From NCBI GenBank assembly GCA_005784505.1, contig VCAZ01000049.1, forward strand, positions 2,223,001-2,287,000: DNA of 64,000 bases, in the 5' to 3' direction. This document shows, piece by piece, positions 24,227 to 36,555 of the stretch. Position 1 is the stretch's first letter. Each line of letters begins with the position of its first letter. This DNA comes from Bagarius yarrelli. Taxonomy: Eukaryota > Chordata > Actinopteri > Siluriformes > Sisoridae. The position numbers and the translations under genes are program-made. The notes under the pieces were generated by a model. That model was given only the letters and a program-made list of their open reading frames with translations. It did not search any database and was not told the origin of the DNA.

Positions 24227-24597
24227 ATGGACCGCGCGTGGATTTTGCTCCTGATTTCGATCGGCATCTCGTTTGCGCACGTGTGCGACGGCTGGAATGG
24301 TCATGCAGGTGGTGCGGAGCGGATAGACGCACCCGTCGCCACCACATACGTCGATTTCGAACAGCTGAATAAATTCAATCGGGTGATAGATTTAGAAAAC
24401 CACAAACTCGACGCAGGGGACAGTCCGCGCTCAGACACCGACACCGGGCCGGCGGCTCATGCTGCGTTACAGGTAGACGACACCGGGAAAGTTTGGAAGA
24501 AAGCCGGGAGAATCCCGAGACAAGCCGCTGGCAGGAGCGTCGCTACTCCCAGAGCGCAGAGCATCAACAAACCTGCCACTCCAAAGCGCCTGGTTGG
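24227..24597 (+). CDS. ltbp2: LTBP2-like exon 1 (start codon, signal peptide, basic linker)
   Basis: First coding exon of a secreted extracellular-matrix protein of the LTBP/fibrillin family, which binds microfibrils and, in some members, latent TGF-beta. The ATG has A at -3 and G at +4, a good context. Residues 1-22 begin MDRAWILLLISIGISFAHVC, a hydrophobic signal peptide, followed by a low-complexity stretch rich in Lys/Arg, Ala and Pro near residues 90-122, as expected of LTBP N-termini. The open frame reaches a TAA at 24599, but the sequence there is GG|GTAAGA, a strong donor. The exon therefore ends at 24597 in phase 2, which the first base of exon 2 completes as Gly124. Family assignment comes from exons 2 and 3, because this exon alone is poorly conserved. 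The choice of LTBP2 over LTBP1 is inference; the exon itself is well supported. Confidence 0.85.
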
Positions 24598-26984
24598 GTA
24601 AGATTTACACCCAGATCACTGTTAAACACGCAGCTGGAGACTTCTGTGGGTTTTTTTAATAGTGTTGATTTCTCTCCAGAACAACAAAAGTCTCACTGGA
24701 CTCTAACAATAATTGTAACCTTGTGCTTGCATGCAGAACCTATTCACAAAGTTTACTTCCAAACATCCAAAGAACACTTTATTCTGGAAACTTTGTGGGA
24801 TCATACTGAAAATAAGTTAAAAAAAGCTTACATGCTAAATCCAGCCGGAAAAAAAACCCTAGAATCTTTGCTGGACCCTTGAAAAATATTTTGGCCATGT
24901 ATCTCGAACCTTTGGGATGATTGTATAGAAATGTGAGTTGGTTTTTGAATACTGGGGTTCAAGGGTTCTGGAGGCACTTTTAAGGTTTCCAACATTAAAG
25001 AAATCCTTTAATTTTTTAGTAATAGCGAAAGCTTTTTTATCCTGCAACCTAATGTCAGCTTTAAGCAAGACGATGCTAGTAAAAGCTTTTTAATACAAAT
25101 CTGTTAATAGCTAATATATACACATCTATAGCAGCAATGTGCTTATTAATACAACTATCTCAAGACACTGAAGGCTAAACACTATAAATCAGCTGCATAA
25201 ACCTAATCCTTTTTACATTTCCTATCCAAATAATTTTCGAAACTGTTTTAAAAGTGCATAGATCTTTATGAGATCTTATTAAACTTATAGTTTTTTGCAA
25301 ACTCATTCATTTTTAGAAGATTTCTAAAGACATGTTCAAGGATGTCCACCACTGAGACTGACCTAAAATCTTTATTTTACACTTAAAACTAATAACTGCT
25401 TTGGTCTCTTTTTTTCAAAAGCTTATAAAACACTTAAATGGTGTGCTAAGAACTTTACAAAAGAGGATTTCCCTTTCAGGCAGTGTTTCAAGTTAAGCCC
25501 TCTTAAGAAAACTAGAAGCATTGAAAAGCCAAAGAACCATTAAAGAACCATTTTTGTGAAAGTGAATCCTTGAAGAGCTATATTAACACCGTTGGCGTCT
25601 TTTTTTAATTAATAGAGGTGCATATTTAAGGGTGTAAGAAAGAAATCCTTACAATTCAACACTCAGTTTAGTGTTTGTTTCAACACATAGGGGTTAATAA
25701 GGTTCTCTAGCCTAGCGGTTTAGATACAGAAGTACATTCTATCTATAAATGGCTATAAATTCTAAGAATGAAAGGCATGGACGGGTTCGCCTATCAGAAG
25801 ATAAATACTTAAACTTATCAATGCGGATAAACGTCTATAAAATCTCCCTTACAGTAAATCCCTATTGTTCATTTCAACAGCAAATTCGTATTGTCAACTT
25901 CTTACAGTGCTCACAGTGTCCAACTTGACTTATATAAACACTGTAAGCGTTAATTCAACACCGGGGATTATCGTGTGCGCAGACGAGGAACGACAAGAAT
26001 GTGATTCTCACCACAGCAGTAGTCCAGAATCGTTCTGAATGGAGACGATGAAATTTACAAATACAAGAACTTACTTTCTCCTGATTGATTGGCTAATCTT
26101 CTCCCTAAAACACAGGTGCTAGAGAATGTATATCCAAAACTAATCCCTTATTACTCATTTGCCGTCTGTAAATGCTAAGCGGACGTTGGGTGATGTATGA
26201 GTAATCTGATAAAGCAGCTATCTAATAATCTCCTCAAGAACTGAACAGTGAGTAGTGGTGAAGGAATGTCTCCACTAAGCCATGACTCATTTTAGGTAGA
26301 TTTTGGAAGGGGTAAATTCGGTGGACCTGAGGAATGTGTAAGTGGGGTCTATTTGGGCTGTTTGCTTTCTTCTTTTAGGCTTTGCTTAATAAATAAAACC
26401 TTTTTCTTTTTCTCCTTTTATTACTCAAGCTGTTCTTGACCAAAATGCTGACATACAGTACATACTCATTCCAGCTTGTTCCTGTTATAAGCTGCTGTCT
26501 TTAATCATCAGTAAATCGGGTAATGAGTCCAAAAGTTCGTTTTTTATTCCATACAAACACCATGGCAGCTACTGCTGGTGCAATTGGATGTTAACTCACT
26601 GGAATGTCTTGCACATGTGCCTATTGTTTAAGATGAAAGCTGACTCCCATTAAAGTTCTAGTGCCTGGCTGTAGAATATTCCTGGAGAAGTGTGTGCACA
26701 TGTGCATATACATGTGGTTGTGTGTGTCTCTGTGTATGTGTGTGTGTGTTACATTAAATGCACAGGTCCTACAACTGTCCTACATGTGGTTCCCCCTTAA
26801 AGCCTTGGCACCTTTGCATACATGCAGGTTCTGATCAGAAACACCTGTTTTTCTGATCGCCGTCCCTCAGTTCTACCTTTACAATTTTTTTTTTTACGGT
26901 ATTTTTTGGTTACGTTAAACAAAGAATTAGCCCGTTTCTTTGGTTGAGTTCAATCTTCGTCTCTTTTATCAGAATTATAGTAAA

Positions 26985-27046
26985 AGCCTTTGTGCCAAAT
27001 AGTTACAGCCTTTGTGTCAAATTATAATTACAGCCTTTGTGCCAAA
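26985..27046. repeat. three short degenerate direct repeats
   Basis: 'agcctttgtgccaaat' occurs at 26985, 27007 (one change) and 27032. Confidence 0.7.
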
Positions 27047-27211
27047 GTGCCATTCTCTGCTTCCCATATCAGGACTAGGCAGGAATGCTTAAGAGCATCA
27101 GATTTTATATGGCTAATTGTGGACTAACCCGCATGATACACCTCTTAATAACATCGCTATCATGTCGCAATTATAGACGTATATCATTTGGGTATACTTA
27201 ATTATATGTTG

Positions 27212-27560
27212 GTTATGGCTTAGTGGTTATCACTGATTCCTCACAGCAAGAAGGCTCAACGTTCTTTCTGTGTGAAGTTTTTATGTTCTCCCTGTACTTG
27301 CGTGGGTTTTTTTCCGGGTTCTCCGGTTTCGTCCCACAGTTTAAAAACCATGTATGTTAGATCGATTGATGATTCTAAATTGCCCACAGGAGTGAGTGTG
27401 AATGTGTGTGGTCCTGTTATGGACTGGAGATCTGTCCAGGGTGTCCCCTTCCTGCCCTTCGCCCTTTCAGAGACGGCTGGGACTCCAGCAGATCCCTGTG
27501 ATCCCGAATTAAGGAATTAAGTGGGTATAGAAGATAAATGAATGAATAAATAAATAAATG
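27212..27560 (+). mobile_element. GAAT-family SINE in intron 1
   Basis: Shows 'ggcttagtggttatcactg', 'ctccggtttcgtcccacag', 'gattctaaattgcccacagg', 'cgccctttcagagacggctg', and a tail of aaatgaatgaataaataaat. Confidence 0.8.
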
Positions 27561-29912
27561 GATGTTATTATTATTGGAATAATCATCTAAGCTCTATGGC
27601 CATGACCCTTACGTAGATATTTGAGTGGTAAACATAGCGAAGCTAAAGAATGTGTGAGTGGCTTCTGTTCATGTAGTTATAATCTTCGTCTTCTTCTTCT
27701 TCCTCTTCTTCTTCGTCTTCTTTATACACATCTATTTCACCTAGTTTCAGCTTTAATAAAACTTTCATACCAGTACAACTTTCTGACCAGGGTGTTCATT
27801 GAGGCTGGTGTTCAGGGTTAAAATAACATTGTAGAGAAAATCTTAGACTAACATTGTAGCGCCAAAAAAAAAGTATTTAATTGTGAATGGGTTTGTCTCA
27901 TGAACTCATATGTGTAACTGTAAATGGTAAGGCTATGCTGATGGGTGTGGTCCATAGATGTGGCCTTTCTCACACAACTTACGAGAATCCATATGACTTA
28001 CATGAGTGACATCATGTAGGCGTAGTACTATAACTATGCAGCACGCTTTCACTTCAAAAGCTTTTTTTAAGGCTCATGTTCAATATCATGTTCAGTGGAG
28101 CTTTACTGTATGTGTGGTGTCAGTTAACCACTAAACCAGTCATCGTGCTCATCACTTAGTGTAATAAAAAAAAAAGGATACACACTGATGTCATCTTTAC
28201 ATCTACATTTTTTACTGTCATGTCTCGGTTTTCCTTTGCACAAAAAGACAAGACAGAGGGTTTTTTTTTTTTTTTAAAAGAAAAGGTTTACATTGCCACT
28301 GATACTTTATCCGGGAAACAAGTTCTGTCTGTTTCTCCAAATAACACTATATGTCTGTTCAAAGGATTTTTTTCTCACTTTTTCTCCAACTACAAGATTG
28401 AATATCAGCCTCTTGTATAAAACAAAAGGTTATAATAAAATCAGTGTCCAAAATAATTGCTTAATTTTTAAAACATATTTCTCTTTTATTCAATAACCTT
28501 TTATTGTATTATTCAGCTGCAGTGACTAGTGTGAGCCTGTTCAAAGACACTATAAAGCTATTCACTCATTCTTATTGGTGGATATGTTACATGTTATTGC
28601 GTAATCAGGATGTTATTCATCGTTACCTAAAGGTCAAAAGAGGTACCATGATGTAAGCATGAGGGATGATATAAGTGTATAAATGAGCTTCGATCCAAAA
28701 AATGAACAGCAATGGACAGAACACCAGTGAGTAATGGCAAATCAGAATAATGATCAATGTCAGGAGTCACCAGATATCAGGAGGTGAGAAAACAGAACAA
28801 ATGTAAAAGCAGAAAGACTAAACCGGTTTACATAGATAAACTAATTGCGGATTAATACAGAACATATAAACACAGTCAGGTAACAAGGTGATACCTGGAC
28901 ATACTGTAGGTGCCCGAGATTCCTAACAACAAAACAGATCGTGAGAAGATCTGACTAATTTTAATGGGAATTGCGAGACAAGTGAGAAACAGTAAAGTAG
29001 TGACCTACAGAAGGGGGCATTCCTTTCTTATGTAATAGAATTCAAGTCTTTGAATGTTGACATAAAGTTTATATGTCAACATGTCTTGCTTTAATGACAG
29101 TGTATATTTTATCTGACATGGACCTCACAAGTTTGTTCAAAACTTTATAATCCATTTTGGATTAAATTCAATGGGTGGGGTGTCATCTAAACACACACCT
29201 AGGAATGTACACAGATATTTTATCAGCTAAATATGCTGGCAAGCCTATTATAATTTTGATTGGACGAAGATTTTTGGTCCTGCACCTTCTATAGACAATT
29301 TAGACCCCTCATTTAAACGATTGCTATTGGGATGCGAAGAGACTTTCAAGCAGCAGACCGAAAAATGTTTTTGAAGCAATTCACCTACCCTGCCTTTAAA
29401 AGAAACTCGTGTCTTTCTAACATTACACCAAGACTGGGGTAAATATTGATTATTCAATGTTTGTGAGGAAAGCAAATATTTCAGTGAAACTTCACATCTT
29501 TTTTTAAGCGCTGGGTGATTTTCATAGCCAGCGGTTATTATCTTCTGCCAAAGTTTTACATATCCTTTATTTTCACACTGATCTCAGCGTATAACACAGA
29601 GGCAATCAGTGTGGAACCACAGCATTGGCCAGATCCACACAACCAGCTTGAACATGTTACTGAATCACCCACATTTTGACTGTGATTAGTCGACATATTT
29701 CTGCCGAGGCTTTTGCCACATTAGAACAAGATGAAACTGTAGCGGCTTGCTTAATGAAAATCTCTGGAACATAAAAGTCTTTGCATGAGACTTGAATCAG
29801 CATTACAACCATGGCAAGCGTTCTGAGTGTTTTTTTTTTCTGTCTGAAGTGGAGCATGCTGCTAACACGCTGCATGGCGCTAATGAAGATGGTGTTTTTT
29901 TTGCTCCTGCAG

Positions 29913-29986
29913 GCCACATGTGTGTGGGGGTCAGCAGTGCTGTTCGGGATGGGCTATTGCACCTGGAACAAACCGCTGCATCAAAC
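29913..29986 (+). CDS. ltbp2: LTBP2-like exon 2 (four-cysteine module, 74 nt)
   Basis: A 74-nt internal exon too short to appear as an open frame of note. It has a pyrimidine-rich acceptor (gtttttttttgctcctgcag before 29913) and a consensus donor (C|GTAAGT at 29987). Read in the frame set by exon 1 it codes residues 125-148, including HVCGGQQCCSGW, then a Pro-Gly-Thr-Asn-Arg-Cys-Ile-Lys end. The Cys at 128, 133, 134 and 146 and Trp137 match the Cys-Gly-Gly..Cys-Cys-Pro-Gly-Trp module recalled from the N-termini of LTBPs, related to the fibrillin unique N-terminal domain. It enters by completing a phase-2 codon and leaves in phase 1. Without it exons 1 and 3 do not join in frame. Oddities: one extra Gln in the CGGQ-CC spacing and Ser replacing the usual Pro after the Cys pair, compared with recalled mammalian sequences. 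Confidence 0.9.
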
Positions 29987-31542
29987 GTAAGTCGAACACA
30001 CTTTTTTTTCAGCTCTGCCCTGTGGCACCAATCAGCAGAGCACATGCCAAAGTTAGAGATACACTCTAACTACAAAGCACAGGCCGATGTGGTGTGTGGG
30101 GTTTAGTGTATCTTTCTGACTTTTATGGAAACTTCTCAGGTTCTGTAATTATTAGTTTGTTAATGATGATAAATACACAAATGGACGAATAAAACAAGGT
30201 TTTAGATTTTAGAAAGATTCGTACCTTTGCGTTGTGCTATCTTTATCTTTATCTGTGCTAGCTTTGGTCCTATGAGTCAAGACAAAACAAGAAAAGCAAG
30301 AATTTTGTTCCCAACCAAAAGAAAAAAAAAACTTCTTGAAACTTCATGAAAATACCATGATTTATTCGCCCTTTAGTTGGATTATCTTGTAACAACCCTG
30401 CCACTTCTAAATACAGATTATGCATGTTTCTCATAAACGTTATGAGGTAACCACACATCTATTCATGAGAACCCATATATCTATTGCCTCGCCTAGCGTC
30501 CTGTGAGTTCCAGCCTGTAGCTCAGTTCCATATGTAAAACAGGTTCAAGAGAACAGCTAACAATCCAGCCTGCAGCATGATAGATCATTATGTCTACAGA
30601 TATAGAACTTATGGTGTGCTGAAATACCACACAATTGCATATCTGATGCTCTAAACTATGGTTTTTTTTGCTACTGCAGATTAGTCTGCATTTAAACATC
30701 CGTCCCACTGCTATATTGTAGGGCCCAGCATCTGTTTCACACAGTTCACATGGTAGAGGTGCATAATTAGGGGTGTAGCTCCACTTTTAATTTCCAAAGC
30801 AATACTGGATGCTAAAATTGCCACGTGATCAAAAAGAAAAAAGGCAGAAGACGTAGCAGGACAAGTCAAGAGCCGTTTCCTTTTCTTCCTTTTTTTCAAG
30901 AAAAAGAATGCAGTTGCAACATTTACAAATTCAATTTTCTGTTTGTTAATGCATTCCGTTTGTTTGTGGCTTAAAAAATGCACACTTTAGAAAGATGATT
31001 CAAGAACATCTGCTTCAGGTTTTTTCCTAAATTATTGTATTAGATCCTTAACAATGCTGTTATATGAATGTCGTCCATTATGAGGCAGGAAATGCCAAAG
31101 CTGGAACAGATAGTTAAAAGCTAGTTAAATATTTACTGTTCAAAATATCTGACATTCTGAGCATAGCAAAACAAAAAAAAACCCCTTTATTTGTGCTATT
31201 AAATATATCTATTACCACCGTTTTATGTTCTTTCACATCTGAGCACCAAAATGAAGGGTTTTGGCCAGGGTTATCTTTAAGCTTTACAAGTGTAGGAATT
31301 TCTTTCATTTCTGAAACACGCAACTAACAAAAGAAAAGCCTCAATTATAAATGCCCTGTGTGTGTGTGTATTTGTGTGCGCGGCTGGTGTAGGAGAAATT
31401 ATGCTGCAATTTAACTTTTGTTGTTTGCACCATAACATACCGTACACTTTCTACCAGGTCATCTACACTAGGTCAAAATACCTTATTTTTGATTGTTAAA
31501 TAATAGTTATGGTTAGACTTCATTAAGCTTAAGCATATAATT

Positions 31543-31790
31543 ATATACACCATATGGACAAAAATGCTATAAAGTTGGAGGCAATCGTTAAGGATGCATT
31601 TGAATTTTCCTTTTCCTTTTAAATTCTAGGATTTTCCTGGGGAATCCAAACTTATTAACGTATGACGGTGTCCCTGTGCACATGGTGAGCTCCATCAAGA
31701 CATAATTTATGTGTTGGAGTAAAAGATTAGTGGTCTGCTGTAGAGCTTTGCTCACCACTCCACTGAACACCCTCATCATTAGCCATTGAT
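31543..31790 (+). mobile_element. Tc1/mariner relic (catatggacaaaa family), left part
   Basis: Left end 'tatacaccatatggacaaaa', then 'gtccctgtgcacatggtgag' and 'cactccactgaacaccctc', as in the 20 kb copy. It is truncated where the next relic begins. Confidence 0.65.
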
Positions 31791-31794
31791 TTAT

Positions 31795-32785
31795 GTCACT
31801 ACTGGTTGTGCGACTGGACGTGCACATATACAAGAGGTTATCAAAAAGATTGAGACACAACGACAAATAGTGGTCCAGGGCTGCGTGCAAGGTTGTCCTC
31901 TGTGACTGTGTATGAGTTGTGGACAAGTCCTTTGTTTCCTTGGCCATGTGTTTTGGGTCATTGTCATGCTGGAAAACCTATCCACAACCTATTTTTAATG
32001 CCCTGGCTAAGGATAGGAGGTTCTTACCCAAGATTTGATGGCCCTGTCCATTGTCTCTTTGATGCAGTGAAGTTGTCCTGTCTCCTTAGCAGCAAAACAC
32101 TTCCAAAGCATAATGTGATGGTAGAGTTGGTGTTCTTGGGGTCATAGTCAACTTTTCTCCTTGTCCAAATACAGCAAGTTAAGTTGATGCCAAAGAGCTC
32201 AAGTTTAGTCTGAATCATCTAAATCATTCAGACGTTCCTTGGCAAAATTCAGATGGGCCTATATATGTGCTTTCTTGAGCAGGAGGACTGGGAGGGCGCT
32301 GCAAGATTTTAGTTCTTCACGACGTAGTGTTTTACCAATTGTTTTCTTGGTGACTATAGTCCCAGTTGCCTTGAGATCATTGACAAGGTCCTTTCTTGTA
32401 GTTCTCTGCCGACTTCTTGTCGTTCCCATGATCACAAAAAAACCTCCATGATGTGAGATCTTGTATGAAGCCCCAGACAGAGGAGAGTGACTGCACCAAA
32501 TATTTTTACCTTTTTTCAAGCTACTTGGTGATAGTCTTGTAGGCCATTCCAGCCTTGTATAGCTCTACAGTCTTGTTCCTGACATCCTTGGAGAACTTTT
32601 TGGTCTTGGCCACGGTGGAGAGTTTGAATCTGATTGATTGATTGCTACTGAGGACAGGTGTTTTATACAGATAACAAGCTGAGATTAGGAGCAGTTAATT
32701 ATCTTTCTAAAAGACACCTCAGAGCCAGAAATCTTGCTGATTGATAGGGGATCAAATACTTATTTCACTCGTCTGTCGCTCACAG
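31795..32785 (-). pseudogene. decayed Tc1-like transposase
   Basis: Minus strand. The N-terminus at 32613 reads AKTKKFSKDVRNKTVELYKA, with GTG where the usual ATG would be and an in-frame stop about 30 codons on. 32259-32519 contains a RTTRKDLVNDLKATGTIV-type stretch and TLRREELKSCSA; 32024-32218 contains TKLELFGIN and DYDPKNT. These match the order of Tc1 DD34E transposases (helix-turn-helix, then the catalytic core). Frames are broken by stops and shifts, and the C-terminal third is unrecognisable. The upstream end keeps 'ggggatcaaatacttatttc', typical of this group. Confidence 0.85.
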
Positions 32786-34534
32786 TTACAATAAATCTAC
32801 CATTAAAATTTATAGACTGATCATTGATTCATTAGCAGGCAAATGTACAAAATAGAAGAATACAAGCTTTTGAAAAGCATATAAACAATCTGTCTCAAAG
32901 AAATGTAGCACCGCTGCTCAAAATCTGTTTGTACGAATCTCCGATTATCAAGATTGGCCCGTAAGCTCATTCTTCTCTCTACATGTGGCCTCTCTTTAGT
33001 ACCTGGCTTTGACCCAGGTGGGAGCATAACACACCATGACTGACTAAATCAGTGAAAACAAGTGCCACTGTGTCTGCCCTCAAAGACGTCTAAGACCTTA
33101 ACACCTCAGATGGGTAGTGAGGACAATTGGGGGTGGGGGGGATTAGTAAAGCTACTAGAAAAAAAAACATTCACAGTGGGGGACATGTACTTCGAGTGTT
33201 ACACATTTATGTGTTGCTCCAAATTAGTACTGATGTAAACTATAGATGTATGGCTGATCAAGTGTTCTATATGTTTACTTATACGAACAATACAGGCTGT
33301 AGGGGCAAAAAAAGAACACTCACAGTGGGAAAAAAAGAAAAACATTTGTAAAAACATTAATTAAAACCTCCCTCCCAGAATCCTTTGTTCTTTTATGAAG
33401 GAGTTTTCATTAGGAAGGAACTAATGCCAGGGGCTATGGTTGAGTAACAGTGTCATACCTAAATGATTCATGTTCTGACTAAGCTCAGATGAACCGCATG
33501 CACGCACACACCCACACACACACAGAGGTATGTAATCGTTTTATACAGTAGCAGAAGAATCTGTGTGCAGCGGCGATGGGGCTCGGCTTTGGATTGGATC
33601 ACTGAAAGACATTAGGTTCAAAAGCTGACGCATAAGAAGGCACCATAATTCAGAATAACATACCACATCACCCCTCGATTCAGTAATGGATTTGTCCCAG
33701 ATGAACACAGGTGTAAGAATGATCATAATTACCCTCCTTTGCCTTCTCGACCTCCTCAACACATTCAGAAAACATTCTCTTGATTTACCTCCTTTTTGTA
33801 ATAGTAATAAATTCCCTTGCAAGTTTATAAACTTCAATAAACTAAAATATGTAATACCCCTTACACACACAAGCCTCTTGATTTAATTTATTTGTTTGTT
33901 CATTTCCAGCCCAGTTTAATTCGATATGATATTTCAATCAAAAGCCTCTCTTGCATTTCACGTGAAACACTTCCTAATAGTTATTTCTGTCCAATTAAAA
34001 CCAGACCTCACTCTTGGCACATGCTTACTTATGCTCAATAAACTGTTTATCTTCACGCTAAATTATTAGCAGTACTAAATAGTGTTGGGCTAATCTGGAA
34101 ATTTGAGACCTTTCTGTGATCTGTAAAGAGAAGCTGCAAAGTTTCCCTGTTCTGTTGTATGTACTGAGCAAGGCGCCCATGTGTCTCAGTAGTTTGTGAT
34201 GACACACAGTTAGATAATAGCAAAATATTTTGCCTTTAGCTGCTTCCCAACCACCGGTAATAGATAACAGAGGAATAGTAAAGACTTTCTGCTACTCTGC
34301 ATGGCCTACATGCATATTTCAGAGAGTTGTACCTTTTTTTTTAAATTGATTATTTTTCACCTGGATACTGTATTTGTATCTAAGAACTGCCTTCTTAGTT
34401 CTTTAACTATGTTTTTAGCACAGGTGGTCCTGTTTGCTGTTACACCTGTAGACTTTAATGAATCCTCCAGAGTTTTTCATCAACATTTCTGTCATCCAGT
34501 ACGACTTCCATTTATCTTGTTTATATAATTAAAC

Positions 34535-34632
34535 TAAGGCCAGGCAGTGGAAGCATGTTGGCGCTGGGAATTGATTCCACAATCTTCTGGTCAACAGGTC
34601 AACACATTACTCGCTGCACTACCACTACCACT
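34535..34632 (-). mobile_element. SINE head fragment
   Basis: Reverse orientation: 'gcgctgggaattgattccac', 'aatcttctggtcaacaggtc' and 'ctcgctgcactaccactacc'. The tail is missing. Confidence 0.5.
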
Positions 34633-34891
34633 ACCTCAGATGGTAAAGTGTGTATGTGTTTTTGCTCGCATGTTTGTCTTTTACTCTTTGGCTTAATTAT
34701 ATTTAGGGTTCTGTATCGGCAAGAGCGGTACAATATGATGCATATCACGATCCATGGGCCACGAAACAATATATATCACAAAATATTGCAATACTTCAGA
34801 GGCGCACTTATTTTCAACAATGTTTGCTTCTAAGACAATGGATGTATGTGTCAGCGACAACTACAGGAGTGGAGCGTTCTGTGTTATACGG

Positions 34892-35341
34892 CACCGGTCC
34901 CCCAACCTCGTTTGTACCAGGGACCAGTTTTATGCATGAATTTTTTCCATGGACCGGGTAGAGGCGCAGGGTGCAATCTGAATGCAATAATTACTAATTA
35001 TATTGGAAAATTACAATAAAAGCTAGGAATCTTCTTAGGACGTATTTTAAAATGCATCTTTTTCTTGCTGGCATCCTGTGAATCTTCTGCTGTCCCATCG
35101 TTTGCTCGTTCCTTACTGAAAAAGCCCTTTAGTGAATTTTGTTGCGTGAAATAGCATGCCAAAGTCAAGCGCGGTAGTGTGGTGATGGCGGAAACAGTCA
35201 TTTTCTTAAAACAAGATTTAAAAGACTAATGAATAGAAAATAGCTATAATTTTAACCAGATTCTTTTTTTACTTTGCGACCCAGTACCAAATGTTCCATG
35301 GACTGGTAACAGTCCGCGGACTGGGGGTTGGGGGACCTCTG
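34892..35341. mobile_element. hAT-like non-autonomous element
   Basis: The left terminus 'caccggtcccccaacctcg' and the right terminus (reverse complement 'cagaggtcccccaaccccca') are inverted repeats of the 'ggtccccaaccccc' hAT/Charlie type. It is flanked by an 8-bp direct repeat, TTATACGG (34884-34891) and TTATACAA (35342-35349), 6 of 8 identical. 450 bp, no coding capacity. Confidence 0.8.
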
Positions 35342-36464
35342 TTATACAAAACACACTGCATAATTCTGTGAAAGTTGAAATAAAACACTGTGAAGAAAAC
35401 TAAATTAAAATATCTGATCTGTTGTTCCATGAAATTCCATTAGGAAACAGCATTTAGCCCACGAAATGTCACAGTTAGTAAGGTAAGGGAGTCAAGATCA
35501 TGACCTCTCACTGTGTATGTTTAAAAGAGAGCAGCAAAGAATATATTTAACAACTTCTTTAGCTTCATCACAATGTGTTTACCAGCTGGTTGTGTGTCAG
35601 CATGTTAGCACATGGACATAAGGTCCATTAGCAATGCTGTTGGCTGTTGTGCTTAACAGTATAATGAAGATTTCAGAAGTGAAATCCAAAAACCTTTCAT
35701 GAAATGCTGAATATTAGAAATGGTGGCAAGCAAGTGTGGTACCAGTCTAGCTGTGTTGTGGAACACACTTCCTGTGACCTGTGGAAAGTCATTAAAACAT
35801 ATCAATGTCTGCTGTAAGGTTACTGAGGTAGCGGTGGTGGAATTTGTTACGCCGACAGTCATGAAGGCCTTTCATTTCTTTACTAGGCCTGGGTGGCTTA
35901 AGACCAGGGTTATGCAGTTCACAGTGCAGGGGCATAAGTCTTCCTGTCAGAGGAAGAGTTTTATGAGCCATCACACTCAGCCTGAAATTAATACACACCA
36001 TAGCGAGGGCTCATTGTTACCCTCGCTAAACCACGTTTTAGTTAGCATTACACACACCACTGTAAGTGTTTAATACAGGGTTAGATAAGGTTTATCATTA
36101 TTGTAATTGCACACGAGTACAGGGAGGGGTACAAGTGCAAAATATCTCCGTATCTGTACATATGTTTATACTGCACTGCTGCTTATAAACAGTATATAAG
36201 GGACTGGGCAAAATATCAATACTGTAAATACATTTTATATAGATTTGTATTTATATGTGCATATTTATATTATATGAGTGTAGATAATGAGTATATACAG
36301 GGGCGCCATTGGCGGGGCGGGGGGGTTTGGGTAGTTGTAGGGGTCCACACACTTTGGTGTCCCCAGAGATCTGTTTTATTAGTAGCAACAGTGTGGAAGC
36401 CCTAACCTCATAGTGTTTTATAGAGTCTAAAACTGTTATCAGCCCTTTTGTCCCTGGATGATCG

Positions 36465-36555
36465 GTCAATAGATAGATATATAGACAGACAGACAGACAG
36501 ACAGATGACAGATAGATAGTTATATAGGTAGATAGATATTGTAGACAGACAGATT
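36465..36555. repeat. compound (GATA)/(GACA) microsatellite
   Basis: Mixed tagatag and acagacag tracts. Confidence 0.85.

Larger units (their letters stand above)
24598..29912 (+). other. intron 1 (5315 bp, phase 2)
   Basis: Runs from GTAAGA to CAG between exons 1 and 2. It holds a GAAT-tailed SINE at 27212-27560, a CTT-rich tract near 27685-27722, a three-fold short repeat at 26985-27046, and copies of an 'aaagaaccattaaagaacc'-type low-complexity motif around 25530. I recognise no other coding sequence. The 129-codon frame starting at 24493 is an out-of-frame shadow of exon 1 running into the intron. Confidence 0.85.

Noticed and set aside
24471..24478. Internal cag|gtagac in exon 1 as an alternative donor
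   Set aside because: It would leave in phase 0 and could not join exon 2 in frame; the GG|GTAAGA site at 24598 is stronger and phase-correct.
24493..24882. 129-codon plus-strand frame overlapping exon 1
   Set aside because: It is exon 1 read in another frame, continuing past the GTAAGA donor into intron 1. No family resemblance.
35720..36073. 117-codon plus-strand frame in intron 2
   Set aside because: No domain or homology recognised and no phase-compatible splice sites with exons 2 and 3.
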